Positions 44,178 to 53,940 of a DNA stretch of 64,000 nt are shown here, piece by piece. Each line of letters starts with the position of its first letter. Position 1 is the first letter of the stretch. Origin of the DNA: Paenibacillus massiliensis 2301065 = DSM 16942 (GTDB taxonomy: Bacteria > Bacillota > Bacilli > Paenibacillales > Paenibacillaceae); the NCBI RefSeq assembly GCF_000377505.1, contig NZ_KB898193.1, forward strand, positions 1 through 64,000. The letters run 5' to 3'. The notes under the pieces were generated by a model, which made no database searches, was not told the DNA's origin, and saw nothing but the letters and a program-made list of their open reading frames with translations. Both the position numbers and the translations under genes were made by a program.

Positions 44178-44708
44178 TCACCAATTCATTCGCTCACGCA
44201 ATGAGGTAATATGAGCCGTATGATGTCTGCTATGCCAGGAGTACAGGTACAGGTTCTCCTCTAACCTCAGGGTCTCGCCAGAGGCCGGGTGAATGAACGT
44301 CTTAGCGAACTGTTCCTCATTTAGAGAACGCAGTAGTGTCACCCAGCGATCATGTACTCCCTCCAGAATGTGAAAGGACGGCTCCAGACGAGTAACACGT
44401 GCATCCGGCAGCTCCGCCCAGCGTCCCTCATCATATGGCTTAATTACTGGAACCTCCTCTGTTAGCGCCAGCCGAAAGCGAACGTAGCTGTTCAGATGAC
44501 TATCCGCCAAATGATGCACAACCTGGCACACCGTCCAGCCTCCATGACGATACGGCGTGCTTAGCTGCTCGTCAGTCAAGCTCTGAACCGCAGTACGCAG
44601 ACGACGAGGCAGCTCTTCTATGTCCTGAATCCATGCCTGACGTAGCTCCTCTGTCACTTCATGCGGCATATTGGCCTTTCCAATCGGGTACCTCAAATCC
44701 TGTTCCAT
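44178..44708 (-). CDS. yfiT: YfiT-type DinB-fold metal-dependent transferase/hydrolase
   Basis: A 176-residue four-helix DinB-fold protein like B. subtilis YfiT. Nickel/zinc ligands are the His in QVVHHLADSH (about 60-66) and HSRHHTAHI (about 161-169), matching the three-His site. Members are putative bacillithiol S-transferases or hydrolases. GGGAGG precedes two ATGs; the second (44708) has the better 9-nt spacing. It suggests that the host makes bacillithiol. Confidence 0.88.
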   Translation of the reverse strand: MEQDLRYPIGKANMPHEVTEELRQAWIQDIEELPRRLRTAVQSLTDEQLSTPYRHGGWTVCQVVHHLADSHLNSYVRFRLALTEEVPVIKPYDEGRWAELPDARVTRLEPSFHILEGVHDRWVTLLRSLNEEQFAKTFIHPASGETLRLEENLYLYSWHSRHHTAHITSLRERMNW

Positions 44709-44845
44709 GCTCATACTCCTCCCACATCTATAATCTCGAATCCTGTACATCCTCTCCTATAGCACAAAGAATAGTACAAAGAACAGCAAAGCTACTATTG
44801 TTCTGTCATCCTGATTCTGCTCTGCTGGCGTTGAGCTATGCTACA

Positions 44846-44880
44846 AAGCAAGGCAGACCGCAATATCGGCCTGCCTTGGT
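44846..44880 (-). terminator. Terminator of odhAB
   Basis: On the minus strand CCAAGGCAGGCCG-ATATTG-CGGTCTGCCTTG with a weak TTTG tail, 23 bp after the odhB stop. Confidence 0.7.
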
Positions 44881-44902
44881 GTCATTCGTTCTATATTCAA
44901 GA

Positions 44903-46183
44903 TTATCCTTCGAGCAGCAGGGATTCCGGATCTTCCAGAAGCTCCTTGACAGCCACGAGGAAGCGTACAGCTTCGCTTCCATCAATGATACGGTGATCAT
45001 AGGACAACGCGATATACATCATTGGACGGTTCTCCATCCGCTCTTCATCAATGGCGACAGGGCGAATTTGAATTTTATGCATACCCAGGATACCTACCTG
45101 TGGCGCATTCAGAATCGGCGTCGAGAGCAGGGAGCCGAACACGCCTCCGTTCGTAATTGTGAACGTTCCTCCCTGTAGATCGGACAGTGCCAACGAATTG
45201 TTGCGTGCCTTGGCAGCGAGCTCGGCAATATTCTTCTCGATCTCTGCGAAGCCCAGACGGTCTGCATCACGTACAACCGGAACCACAAGACCTTCTTTGG
45301 CAGATACGGCAATCCCGATATCGTAGAATTTCTTCACGACTACATCATCGCCATCAATCTCGGCATTGACCATCGGGTATTGCTTCAAGGCACCTACGAC
45401 TGCCTTCGTAAAGAAGGACATGAATCCGAGGCCTACATCATGCTTCTCTTTAAATTTGTCCTTGCGACGCTTACGCACATCAAGAATCGCTGTCATATCC
45501 ACTTCATTGAAGGTAGTCAGCATGGCAGCTGTCTGCTGTGCTTCAACCAGTCTCTTCGCAATCGTTGCTCTGCGGCGGCTCATGCGCTGGCGTTCCACTG
45601 GCTTGGAGAAGCCTCCCTCAGTTGCCGGCGCAGATGCAGCTGGCTTGCTAGCAGGTGCAGAGGATGCTGGCGTTGCTGCTCCCTGCTTCGCTGGAGCATG
45701 CCCCTTTACGTCATCCTGATAAATGCGGCCCATAGGGTCCTTACCCTGCACCTGATCCAGTTCGATCCCGCGTTCACGAGCAAGCTTGCGTGCAGCAGGC
45801 GAAGCCGTATGTTGTCCATTCTCTGGTGCTGGTGGCGTTACAGCTACTGCTGCTGGCTTGCTCTCGCTACTAGCTGGAGCCGCAGCTTCAGCTGGCGGAG
45901 CTTGAGGTGCAGGAGCTTCAGCAGCAGCAGCTCCTGCTGCTGACCCGGAGCCAGCACCAATCGTACCAAGTGCCTCGCCGATCTCTACAGTATCTCCCTC
46001 CTGCCGCAAAATTTTCTCAATAACGCCTGCTTCTTCAGCACTGATCTCCAGATTAACCTTGTCTGTCTCCAGCTCAAGCAGCACGTCTCCCTGAGATACG
46101 CTATCTCCTTCTTTGACATGCCATTTGGATATTGTTCCTTCAGTAATGGATTCCCCCATAGCAGGGACTAAAATCTCGCTCAC
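44903..46183 (-). CDS. odhB: 2-oxoglutarate dehydrogenase E2 (dihydrolipoyl succinyltransferase)
   Basis: A 426-residue E2. An N-terminal lipoyl domain has the lipoyl Lys42 (ETDKVNLE), an Ala/Pro-rich linker (about 80-125), a peripheral-subunit-binding domain (about 127-162), a second linker, and the catalytic domain (about 195-426) ending with [15 protein letters not shown], which holds the catalytic His and Asp. It transfers the succinyl group to CoA in the TCA cycle. It lies 6 bp after odhA. Its linker reads Ala-rich on the coding strand, causing long but false antisense frames. Confidence 0.97.
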   Translation of the reverse strand: MSEILVPAMGESITEGTISKWHVKEGDSVSQGDVLLELETDKVNLEISAEEAGVIEKILRQEGDTVEIGEALGTIGAGSGSAAGAAAAEAPAPQAPPAEAAAPASSESKPAAVAVTPPAPENGQHTASPAARKLARERGIELDQVQGKDPMGRIYQDDVKGHAPAKQGAATPASSAPASKPAASAPATEGGFSKPVERQRMSRRRATIAKRLVEAQQTAAMLTTFNEVDMTAILDVRKRRKDKFKEKHDVGLGFMSFFTKAVVGALKQYPMVNAEIDGDDVVVKKFYDIGIAVSAKEGLVVPVVRDADRLGFAEIEKNIAELAAKARNNSLALSDLQGGTFTITNGGVFGSLLSTPILNAPQVGILGMHKIQIRPVAIDEERMENRPMMYIALSYDHRIIDGSEAVRFLVAVKELLEDPESLLLEG

Positions 46184-46189
46184 AGCTGT

Positions 46190-49069
46190 CTACCTCCCCA
46201 ACGGAATATTGTTCGTGGTATTTAGTGGCTTCAACGCATTCTGAATAATTTGCTGTTGCTCTATGCTGTGTACATGTTGATATCCGCTGGCCGGGCTTGA
46301 ACGCTCCGGTCTGCCTGTATAGCGTACCTCAACCTGCTGAGGAGCGACAGCACGTAGACGAGACTCCATAAACGTCCAGGCCCCCATATTCTTAGGCTCT
46401 TCCTGTACCCATACCAATTCCTTCAAATGGGACATTCCCTCAAGCGCCTTGCGAATCTCGGCTTCCGGGAACGGATAGAGCTGCTCAACACGGATAATGT
46501 GAACCCAATCCCGATCTTCTCCAGCTTCCTTGTCCAGCGCCTCCTCCAGATCCACTGCGATCTTGCCACTGCACAGAATGACGCGTTCCACACGCTCTGG
46601 ACGGGCACCAAGACCCTCCTGTTGCAGGATCGGATGGAACTCACCCTCACTCAGCTCGGTGGCTGGAGAAGCTACACGATTGTTCCGGATGAGGCTCTTC
46701 GGTGACATCATAATCAGCGGACGAGCCTGATCTGTGTTACCGAGTGCCGCTTGGTTACGCAGCAGGTGGAAGTATTGAGCTGCACTCGTCACATTTGCTA
46801 CGACCCAGTTATCATTAGCTGCCAATTGCAGGAATCGTTCCAGACGCGCACTGGTATGCTCAGGCCCCTGTCCTTCGGCACCATGTGGAAGCAGCATAAC
46901 CAGATTCGATTTCTGCTTCCACTTCGCTCTTCCAGCCGAGATGAACTGGTCGAAAATCACCTGTGCACAGTTGGCAAAATCACCGAACTGAGCTTCCCAA
47001 ATAACCATGGTCTCAGGCGAATATACATTATATCCATACTCGAATCCAAGTACGCCTGCCTCGGACAATGGACTGTTGTAGACAGCGAATGATGCTTTGG
47101 CCTGTGGCAGATGATGCAATGGGCAGAAAGTCTTGCCATTCTCTACATCATGCAGCACCAGGTTACGATGTGCAAATGTGGCTCGTTCGGCATCCTGTCC
47201 AGTCAGTCGAATCGGGCGGCCATCTGCCAGTATGCTCGCAAATGCCAGTGTCTCCGCAAGGCTCCAATCAATCTTCTCGCCTTCCTTGAAGGCATTCTGA
47301 CGACGCTGCAGAATTCTGGCCAGCTTCGGATAGGCCTTGAATTCCTCTGGCCACTTGAGCAAGCTTTCATTCAGCTTCTTCAGCTTGTTCAGCGGTACTG
47401 CCGTCTTCTGCTTGAGCTTATCCTGTTCAGCCGCTCGCAGCTCTACTACAGGCTTCTCCTGAGGCTGTGTCTTGGCCTCCTCATAGGCTTGCTTCAGCCG
47501 ATTCTGAACTTCCTCAATGCGTTGCTCGCTATATTCCTCGCTGATAACTCCCTCAGCAGCCAGCTTCGTGCTGTATAGCTTGCGGGAGGTTGGATGGCTA
47601 CGAACCTTCCGATATACCAGCGGTTGCGTTGTCTCCGGATCATCAGATTCATTGTGACCATAGCGACGGTAGCCGATCAGATCAATCAGGAAATCCTTCT
47701 TAAAGAGATTCCGGTACTCGCTAGCAATTCTCGCCGCAGCCAGACAAGCTTCCGGGTGATCTGCATTGACATGAATAATCGGAATCTCATATCCCTTGGC
47801 CAGATCGCTGGCATAGTGGGTCGAGCGTGAATCACTACTGTCTGTTGTGAAGCCAAGTCGGTTGTTCACAATGATGTGTAATGTGCCTCCGTTACTGAAG
47901 CCAGTCAGATTCTTGAAATTCAGTGTCTCCGCAACAATCCCCTCACCAGGGAATGCAGCATCACCATGCATAAGAATGGTAGCCGCGCGGTTCACATCCT
48001 GCTTCGGATAGCCAGGCTCACTGCGATCCTCCTGTGCTGCGCGTGCAAAGCCCTGTACCACTGGATTGACATATTCCAGATGGCTTGGATTGTTAGCTAG
48101 TGTAATCTTGGCCTGAACAGATTCCCCAGCCTTGACGAAACGATCAGCACCGAGATGGTACTTCACATCCCCCGTCCAGCCAAAGTTGATCCCCATCGAG
48201 CCCTCCGAAGGAATCAGATCCTTGTTCGGGGAATGATGGAATTCAGCAAAAATTTTGCTATATGGTTTGCCGAGTACATGAGCCAGCACATTCAAACGGC
48301 CACGGTGTGCCATCCCAATTAGAATGTCACTGGCCCCGCCACGGGTCATTTGACTAACGATCTCATCAAGAATCGGCACAAGCGCATCATTGCCTTCAAT
48401 GGAGAAACGCTTCTGCCCCACGAAGGTCTTATGCAAGAACTCCTCGAACTGCTCTACTTCAACAAGTCGATTCAGGAGCTCTTTACGCTCTTCGTTCGTC
48501 AATGAGGTAGATGACCAGCCCTCTTCAGCCTTGCGGTTCAGCCACTCGCGTTCCTTCTCGTTATGGACGTGTGAAAACTCAAAGGCCAGAGGCCCTGTAT
48601 AGGCTGTGCGTAGCCGTTCAATTGCTTCCCAGCCGTTCAGGGTATCCGAGGATGCCCCATCCCAGATCAGAGAAGCAGGGAATTCCATCAAATCTTCCTT
48701 GGTCAAGCCATAATATTCCGGCTCCAGCAGGCCTTTATCTGCCTCTGGGCTCAGTCCAAGCGGATCAATGTCGGCTGCCAGATGGCCATATGAACGGATG
48801 TTGGATACCAGCCGTCCAGCTGTAACCGCTTTCTTCAATAAGTTGGGATTCAGTGCCTGTGAAGTCGCTGGCCCTGGGGCTACAGCCACTGGCCCAATTC
48901 CTATTGCTGATTGAGGCGGCTCTCCCCATTGCTCAAAGAGCTGACGGTCTGCCGGATCTACGGATTCCGGGTCCTGCACATACTTGTCATATTGTTCCTG
49001 CACATAGCCTAGATTTGGTCCGTAATACGTTTGCCATGGCACCGGTCTGCTACTGTCTGCCATCGTCAT
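46190..49069 (-). CDS. odhA: 2-oxoglutarate dehydrogenase E1
   Basis: A 959-residue thiamine enzyme. The N-terminal segment includes a helix for E2 binding; GMAHRGRLNVLAHVLGKPYSKIFAEF (about 253-278) and HGDAAFPGEGIVAETLN (about 364-380) form the thiamine pocket, and the C-terminal half has the QFGDFANCAQVIFDQF segment (about 695). It decarboxylates 2-oxoglutarate and loads E2. GAAGGG lies before ATG at 49069. A possible CcpA cre site lies about 210 bp upstream. Confidence 0.97.
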   Translation of the reverse strand: MTMADSSRPVPWQTYYGPNLGYVQEQYDKYVQDPESVDPADRQLFEQWGEPPQSAIGIGPVAVAPGPATSQALNPNLLKKAVTAGRLVSNIRSYGHLAADIDPLGLSPEADKGLLEPEYYGLTKEDLMEFPASLIWDGASSDTLNGWEAIERLRTAYTGPLAFEFSHVHNEKEREWLNRKAEEGWSSTSLTNEERKELLNRLVEVEQFEEFLHKTFVGQKRFSIEGNDALVPILDEIVSQMTRGGASDILIGMAHRGRLNVLAHVLGKPYSKIFAEFHHSPNKDLIPSEGSMGINFGWTGDVKYHLGADRFVKAGESVQAKITLANNPSHLEYVNPVVQGFARAAQEDRSEPGYPKQDVNRAATILMHGDAAFPGEGIVAETLNFKNLTGFSNGGTLHIIVNNRLGFTTDSSDSRSTHYASDLAKGYEIPIIHVNADHPEACLAAARIASEYRNLFKKDFLIDLIGYRRYGHNESDDPETTQPLVYRKVRSHPTSRKLYSTKLAAEGVISEEYSEQRIEEVQNRLKQAYEEAKTQPQEKPVVELRAAEQDKLKQKTAVPLNKLKKLNESLLKWPEEFKAYPKLARILQRRQNAFKEGEKIDWSLAETLAFASILADGRPIRLTGQDAERATFAHRNLVLHDVENGKTFCPLHHLPQAKASFAVYNSPLSEAGVLGFEYGYNVYSPETMVIWEAQFGDFANCAQVIFDQFISAGRAKWKQKSNLVMLLPHGAEGQGPEHTSARLERFLQLAANDNWVVANVTSAAQYFHLLRNQAALGNTDQARPLIMMSPKSLIRNNRVASPATELSEGEFHPILQQEGLGARPERVERVILCSGKIAVDLEEALDKEAGEDRDWVHIIRVEQLYPFPEAEIRKALEGMSHLKELVWVQEEPKNMGAWTFMESRLRAVAPQQVEVRYTGRPERSSPASGYQHVHSIEQQQIIQNALKPLNTTNNIPLGR

Positions 49070-49416
49070 CTCGTTCCCTTCGTCATGTTTTGGGATTCAT
49101 CGCTGGACGGAATCAACTCATATGGCTTGCCAATCAACCTATTCCTATGATAACTCCGACCATTGTGTCATTTTCGAGTATGTTTTCCGCTCACTCACTA
49201 TTGCCCTATTCATACTTTATATAGTGCGCGTATCGTATCTTATATACGCCTCTTCAGGAAGTAATCTAATGTTTTTATAAGCGCTTTCCTTCCTCACCTT
49301 ACATTGTATTAATTTTTCACCGCGATAACATTTCCTATTTTTCAACATATTAATGCGAATTTGAGATGAATTCGGCTGTTTCAAATATACAGAGCTCGTA
49401 ACCCTTGCCCCATATG
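49070..49416. other. odhA upstream region with possible cre site
   Basis: No gene is visible. TATAAGCGCTTTCC (49276-49289) resembles a CcpA cre operator with two mismatches, which would fit catabolite repression of odhAB. Several TATA-like -10 candidates occur between 49205 and 49245 on the minus strand. Confidence 0.45.
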
Positions 49417-49457
49417 AAAAAAAGCCGACCTGAGATTATCTCTCAAATCGGCTTGCT
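49417..49457 (-). terminator. Terminator of the ABC transporter gene
   Basis: On the minus strand AGCCGATTTGAGA-GATAA-TCTCAGGTCGGCT is followed by seven T, 7 bp after the stop at 49464. Confidence 0.9.
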
Positions 49458-49463
49458 GGTGAA

Positions 49464-51179
49464 TCAGGTACCAAATTGGGCGGTATGCAGACGGTGATAT
49501 ACACCACCGGCCTCAATGAGCTCCTGATGACTTCCTTGCTCAGTAATGCCCTGCTCGGTTACGACTATAATACGGTCAGCATTCTTGATCGTGGCAAGAC
49601 GGTGCGCAATGACCAATGTCGTGCGCCCAACAGACAGTTCCGCAAGTGATTCCTGAATTGCTGCTTCCGTCTCGGTATCCAGTGCCGAGGTCGCCTCGTC
49701 CAGGATCAGGATCGGCGGATTCTTCAGGAACATGCGGGCAATAGCCAGCCGCTGCTTCTGTCCACCAGACAGCTTCACGCCGCGCTCACCGATCATCGTC
49801 TCCATGCCATCAGGCTGGGAATGGATGAATTCGGTTAGCTGAGCACGTCTGGCCGCCTCCCAGATTTCCTTTTCGCTGGCATCGAGCTTCCCGTAGGCAA
49901 TGTTATCACGAATCGTACCCGCGAACAGGAATACCTCCTGCTGCACAATCCCAATCTGCCTCCGCAATGAAGATAGGGTCATATCACGGATGTCAGTACC
50001 GTCGATGCTAATACTGCCGTCTGTAACATCGTAGAAGCGGGGCAGCAGGCTACAAATCGTCGTCTTGCCCGCACCAGATGGACCTACGAACGCTACCGTC
50101 TCTCCTGCGCGAATGTCCAGATCAATCTGGCGAAGTACATTCTCCTTGCCCCCGTAGCCAAAAGAAACTCCACGATAACGAATATCGCCGTGCAGATGAT
50201 CTACATCTGCAGCTCCAGCACGATCTGCTACCTCCGGGTCTGTATCCATCAGCTCAACATAGCGCTTGAATCCAGCAATCCCCTTGGGATAGCTCTCAAT
50301 AATTGCGTTAATCTTCTCAATCGGACGGAAGAATACATTGGATAACAGGATAAAACCAATAAATTCACCGTATGTCAGCTCGCCACGAATGACGTAAAAT
50401 GCACCACTGAGCAAAACGACCAATTGAACCAGGCGTGTTAACATATAGCTTACAGACAAGCCCTTGGACATAATCTTGTAGGCCATCAGCTTGGCTGCCC
50501 GGAACCGCCCATTGTCCTTGTCGAAGCGGGATTTCTCATATTCTTCATTGGAGAAGGCTTGAACTACACGAATTCCGCCAATCGTATTTTCAATACGTGA
50601 GTTGAAGTCCCCAATGCTGCTGTACAGGCTCTCAAATGCCTTGGTCATCTTCTTGTTGAAATAAATCGACAGCCAGATCAACAGCGGAATCATGATGAAG
50701 ATAATAATGGCCAGATCCATATGAATGAAGGACATCAGGGTGAACGCCCCGATCAATGTCATCACTGCAATGAACAGATCCTCGGGACCGTGGTGAGCCA
50801 TCTCTCCGATCTCATTAAGGTCATTCGTGACCCTCGACATCAGACTCCCCGTCTTATTGTTGTCAAAGAATCGAAATGACAGCTTCTGCATATGCTCGAA
50901 CAGCTTGCGGCGCATATCAGTCTCAATATTAATGCCCAGCATATGTCCCCAATAGTTAATGATGAACTGCAGCGCTGTATTCACGATGTACACAGCCAGC
51001 AGCCCGGCACAAGCCAGCAAGATCGGACGCCACTCTCCCAATGGCAGCAGCTTGTCTACCACGTAATTCACCGCCAGCGGGAAGCCAAGCTCCAATAAGG
51101 CGACGAAGACTGCACAGGAGAAGTCCAATATGAACAGCGTCTTGTAAGGACGATAAAAATCAAAAAAACGACCTAGCAC
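49464..51179 (-). CDS. ABC exporter half-transporter (multidrug/lipid type)
   Basis: A 571-residue fusion of six membrane helices (about 15-310) and a nucleotide-binding domain (about 335-571). Walker A is GPSGAGKTT near 373, the signature is LSGGQKQR near 476 and Walker B is ILILDEATSALD near 496; the His switch is in LVIAHRL near 530. Such half-transporters work as dimers and export drugs, lipids or peptides. The frame is open from 51251; GTG at 51179 has AAGGTGA upstream and starts the natural VLGRFFDFYRPYK N-terminus. Promoter TTTACA-18-TATAAT (51379-51408) lies upstream. Confidence 0.9.
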   Translation of the reverse strand: MLGRFFDFYRPYKTLFILDFSCAVFVALLELGFPLAVNYVVDKLLPLGEWRPILLACAGLLAVYIVNTALQFIINYWGHMLGINIETDMRRKLFEHMQKLSFRFFDNNKTGSLMSRVTNDLNEIGEMAHHGPEDLFIAVMTLIGAFTLMSFIHMDLAIIIFIMIPLLIWLSIYFNKKMTKAFESLYSSIGDFNSRIENTIGGIRVVQAFSNEEYEKSRFDKDNGRFRAAKLMAYKIMSKGLSVSYMLTRLVQLVVLLSGAFYVIRGELTYGEFIGFILLSNVFFRPIEKINAIIESYPKGIAGFKRYVELMDTDPEVADRAGAADVDHLHGDIRYRGVSFGYGGKENVLRQIDLDIRAGETVAFVGPSGAGKTTICSLLPRFYDVTDGSISIDGTDIRDMTLSSLRRQIGIVQQEVFLFAGTIRDNIAYGKLDASEKEIWEAARRAQLTEFIHSQPDGMETMIGERGVKLSGGQKQRLAIARMFLKNPPILILDEATSALDTETEAAIQESLAELSVGRTTLVIAHRLATIKNADRIIVVTEQGITEQGSHQELIEAGGVYHRLHTAQFGT

Positions 51180-51378
51180 ACACTCACCTTCTTTTTTCAA
51201 ATAGATATAGTTCGACGACATTCCCAAGTCAAATAACCCGCCAACGCACACCCGTCAGCAGGGTATTCCTGTGATTTCTGTGATCTACTCGATCCATGCG
51301 CTGCTTCTGGGCAGAAGCATGCAATACATAAAATAAAGCGAAAATCTACATTGCTATGTAATGACTTAATCTATTTCG

Positions 51379-51408
51379 ATTATAGTAGGTGATTGCAAAT
51401 GCTGTAAA
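51379..51408 (-). promoter_or_regulatory. SigA-type promoter of the ABC exporter gene
   Basis: TTTACA (51403-51408), 18 bp, TATAAT (51379-51384) on the minus strand, about 200 bp before the start codon. It sits between this gene and the convergent-spaced GT14 gene. Confidence 0.65.
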
Positions 51409-51475
51409 GAATTAATTGATAATCTTTCTCACTAAAATTTGAAGGGTATCTCGAATCACGATGAGAGCCTTAAGT

Positions 51476-52306
51476 CTATAGCATCTGTTCCAATATATTC
51501 AAAACGTCAGCATCTTTGTCCGAGTCAAATTTCCTTGCAAATAATGCATTTCCTTGCATCATAACTTGGACATCCGCAACGGTTAGATCCATTGCGCCAA
51601 AGAAAACATTATCTTGTGAGTAAAACCCTTTAATATAACGTCTATTATCTCTTTCTAGGGTTGGTGCATACTCAGAGTTACCTATCAAGGTTTGAAAAAA
51701 ACTTTCATCTGGAATGAGTGTATACCGGTAGTAATCTTGCAATGAAAGTGAAAGCTCAGAGCTGAGAACATACTCTATAAATTGTCTACTTAATATCTTC
51801 CACTGTGAACCACGATAAGTCTTAATTGACTCATCAAAATAATCCTGAAATTCTGGTCGTGCTCCCAAGATCTCTATTTTCCCCATATCTTCAACATAAT
51901 ACATTTGGCCTGTGAGCTTCGTAATTCTTTGTTCGGTCTCGTAATCTAAAAAATTCAAATAATTTAATCTCGTGTCTATAGCCTCGTACAGATTCTCTTG
52001 GCTGACTAGTGGGAAATCTTGTCCACTGAGATTTATGTAGGTCGTCCAAGTTGTATCCGTGATAAGATATCGCATCGCATCAATTTCCGCTTGAACTAGT
52101 GACCAACCTCCCCAAGTTGTAGAGCGAGACGGTAAAAAATGAATATTCTTATTCCCCGACAATTGCCTTGCCAAAGTGAACATATTCTTATTGGCCTTGG
52201 AGTCAATGTGGATCAAATAAATATTATGTTCTGTATAAATGGCATTAAGCAGTCGAAGTAATTGATTCGGCTTATGATGAGCCATTATAAAATAAGCTAC
52301 TTTCAT
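51476..52306 (-). CDS. Glycosyltransferase family 14 (core-2/I-branching GlcNAc-transferase-like)
   Basis: A 276-residue GT14 enzyme: KVAYFIMAHHKPNQLLRLL at the N-terminus, IYLIHIDSKAN (about 29-39), WGGWSLVQAEIDAM (about 65-78) and INLSGQDFPL (about 92-101) are conserved blocks of the branch family; IPDESFFQTLI (about 198) is also typical. The acceptor is unknown, probably a surface polysaccharide or protein glycan. ATG at 52306 follows GAAGGTAACCAC. The gene and its upstream flank are clearly more AT-rich than the neighbours, and a gene remnant lies directly upstream, pointing to transfer. Confidence 0.88.
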   Translation of the reverse strand: MKVAYFIMAHHKPNQLLRLLNAIYTEHNIYLIHIDSKANKNMFTLARQLSGNKNIHFLPSRSTTWGGWSLVQAEIDAMRYLITDTTWTTYINLSGQDFPLVSQENLYEAIDTRLNYLNFLDYETEQRITKLTGQMYYVEDMGKIEILGARPEFQDYFDESIKTYRGSQWKILSRQFIEYVLSSELSLSLQDYYRYTLIPDESFFQTLIGNSEYAPTLERDNRRYIKGFYSQDNVFFGAMDLTVADVQVMMQGNALFARKFDSDKDADVLNILEQML

Positions 52307-52329
52307 GTGGTTACCTTCACTTCCTTGAT

Positions 52330-52530
52330 TAGATGGGTACATAAGGATGTTTAAGTGGATATTCATCGAGCCTATAACCTAAGCCACTCTCGAATATTTC
52401 AGTCTTCATTATCATATCGTAGTTTTCGTTAATTGTTCTATGTATTTCTTCAACTTCCCCATAAATTCATCTTTACTGCAAAATCATAATCCTCATCAGA
52501 TACTCTTGAATACAAAAAAGACCACGCCCT
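52330..52530 (-). pseudogene. Gene remnant upstream of the GT14 gene
   Basis: On the minus strand two adjoining frames translate to protein-like sequence. One contains SRVSDEDYDFAVKMNLWG; after a one-base shift near 52443 the other continues EVEEIHRTINENYDMIMKTE and ends HPYVPI at TAA (52330-52332), 24 bp before the GT14 start. This looks like the C-terminal end of a lost gene that preceded GT14 in an operon. No family is recognised. Confidence 0.4.
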
Positions 52531-52656
52531 GAAATGTAGTTAATCCATTAGGGAGCAGCCGTCTCTAGCTACAATTGTGTCCCTTGATAGTTACCATGCA
52601 TCCCATCTTTGAGATGCCTCACATAATGCACAACTACCATGCTGTTAGTTTCATGA

Positions 52657-52730
52657 TCGGAGTAGCGGGATTCGAACCCACGACCTCACCCACCCCAAGG
52701 GTGCGCGCTACCTGGCTGCGCTATACCCCG
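52657..52730 (-). tRNA. tRNA-Pro (anticodon GGG)
   Basis: A complete cloverleaf of 74 nt: acceptor CGGGGTA pairing with TACTCCG, anticodon stem CACCC/GGGTG with loop TTGGGGT giving anticodon GGG, and a T-arm with GGGTTCGAATCCC. The CCA end is not encoded. It stands alone between the GT14 island and a small membrane-protein gene. Confidence 0.95.
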
Positions 52731-52753
52731 ATGTTCAATGCATCTTGCTGGAG

Positions 52754-53185
52754 TTATTTCTTACGGTTCATTCTCATCAACGAAAATCCAGCACCGGCAA
52801 ATATGAGACTGCACAACAAATACATGAGTGTGAGCGCACTACTGTTCTGTGCAGCCTGCCGCATCGGCTCCGCTCTGGAGCTTAGATTCTGACCAATTCG
52901 TTTATGTTCTACTTGCGGTTCTTCCTCAACTGTTGAACTGGGACCAGTCAACGAGGACTCCAATCCTGAACTAAGCTCAGGCTGTGAATCAAGTCCAAGC
53001 TCACTCGCTGCATGCTGTCGCTTCAACTCTCGTGATAGTTCGTGAAACGATGCCACATTCTTCTGCTCCATACTCATAGAGTACGCTTTCAATTTATAAT
53101 CTAGAACCTGCTCATACAGAACTTCACCTGTTCCAGTCCATAATCCACAGCACAGTAACACACCAATAACTATTGTGCAGCTCAC
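52754..53185 (-). CDS. Hypothetical membrane protein
   Basis: A 143-residue protein with an N-terminal hydrophobic segment (about 3-18), a polar, Ser/Gln/Glu-rich middle (about 25-110) and a C-terminal membrane helix (about 116-135, LTLMYLLCSLIFAGAGFSL) followed by RMNRKK. The middle part would be extracytoplasmic. GTG at 53185 has a strong GGAGGAGGAG site. No family is recognised. Confidence 0.75.
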   Translation of the reverse strand: MSCTIVIGVLLCCGLWTGTGEVLYEQVLDYKLKAYSMSMEQKNVASFHELSRELKRQHAASELGLDSQPELSSGLESSLTGPSSTVEEEPQVEHKRIGQNLSSRAEPMRQAAQNSSALTLMYLLCSLIFAGAGFSLMRMNRKK

Positions 53186-53587
53186 TTGTGCTCCTCCTCC
53201 TACAAGACTAATTGTTCAATCTACACAATTCGTGGAGACGATTCTCCAAAAGCAGGTAGCGATCAGCAAGTAAGTCTATCCGAGATCAGGTGGCAAGCTT
53301 GAATGCGAGTTGGATACACTTTCCAGTGTAATTAATAAAACGCTTACATGAAGTTACATATATCACATTCCTGCAATATATCTCACTATACCGCACTACA
53401 TCTAACTTCACCTAACTTCTATATCAAACACTAGTAATACCTAACTCCATCTCTTGGATCTCCATAACCTTCGTTACTACACTGTCAGATGCAGTACACA
53501 CTCAGGACCATCAAACATCCCTATAATCACCTTACACTGCCCACTGTAGGAAGACGGTTCATCAAATCCAACACGAACTTAAGAACA
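53186..53587. other. Intergenic region upstream of the 143-residue gene
   Basis: About 400 bp, AT-rich, rich in CTAACTTC- and TATCAC-like short repeats (53345-53450). No gene is supported. Confidence 0.4.
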
Positions 53588-53745
53588 CGAAAAAAAGACC
53601 GTCCGAAGACGGTCTCTCTACCCGTGGCGCTAATTATTCATTGATCCGTATCCCGCGCCTCCAGCAAGTCTGTTGATTAGATGATGCTGGACCGGGTAAG
53701 GGATACGCTCAACATGTGATTACAAATGTTGACGCACCTCCTTTC
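53588..53745 (-). ncRNA. Candidate structured RNA with terminator
   Basis: Four nested or consecutive stems are visible: CAACAT/ATGTTG (53710-53715, 53726-53731), CGTATCCC/GGGATACG (53647-53654, 53700-53707), inside it TCCAGC/GCTGGA (53660-53665, 53686-53691), and a terminator stem GACCGTC/GACGGTC (53597-53603, 53608-53614) with seven T on the minus strand. An AAAGGAGGTG stretch (about 53736-53745) starts the region, but only frames of 3-12 codons follow. It could be a small RNA or an orphan leader. No known family was matched by eye. Confidence 0.5.
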
Positions 53746-53940
53746 CTGATAAGACAACTCTATCACAGCAGCAGGCAAATTACTAGTAGCTAGGCGATAA
53801 ATTTTTCGCATTTATGTAATAAATTTATATTTTCCTTCCTTTCTCCTTAGAAGTATCAAGCTCATGAGCTGTTTGACTATTTATAGACGTTATTATATAT
53901 TATCTATATATTAATAAACAATATGTTGAGGTGTTTTTTT

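Noticed and set aside
45380..45943. Plus-strand open frame opposite the odhB linker
   Set aside because: Caused by the Ala-rich linker codons, giving Cys/Ser/Arg-rich nonsense on the other strand.
53690..53731. 12-codon frame starting ATG within the structured RNA region
   Set aside because: It is 19 nt from the AAAGGAGGTG element and its codons form the stems, so it was not counted as a gene.
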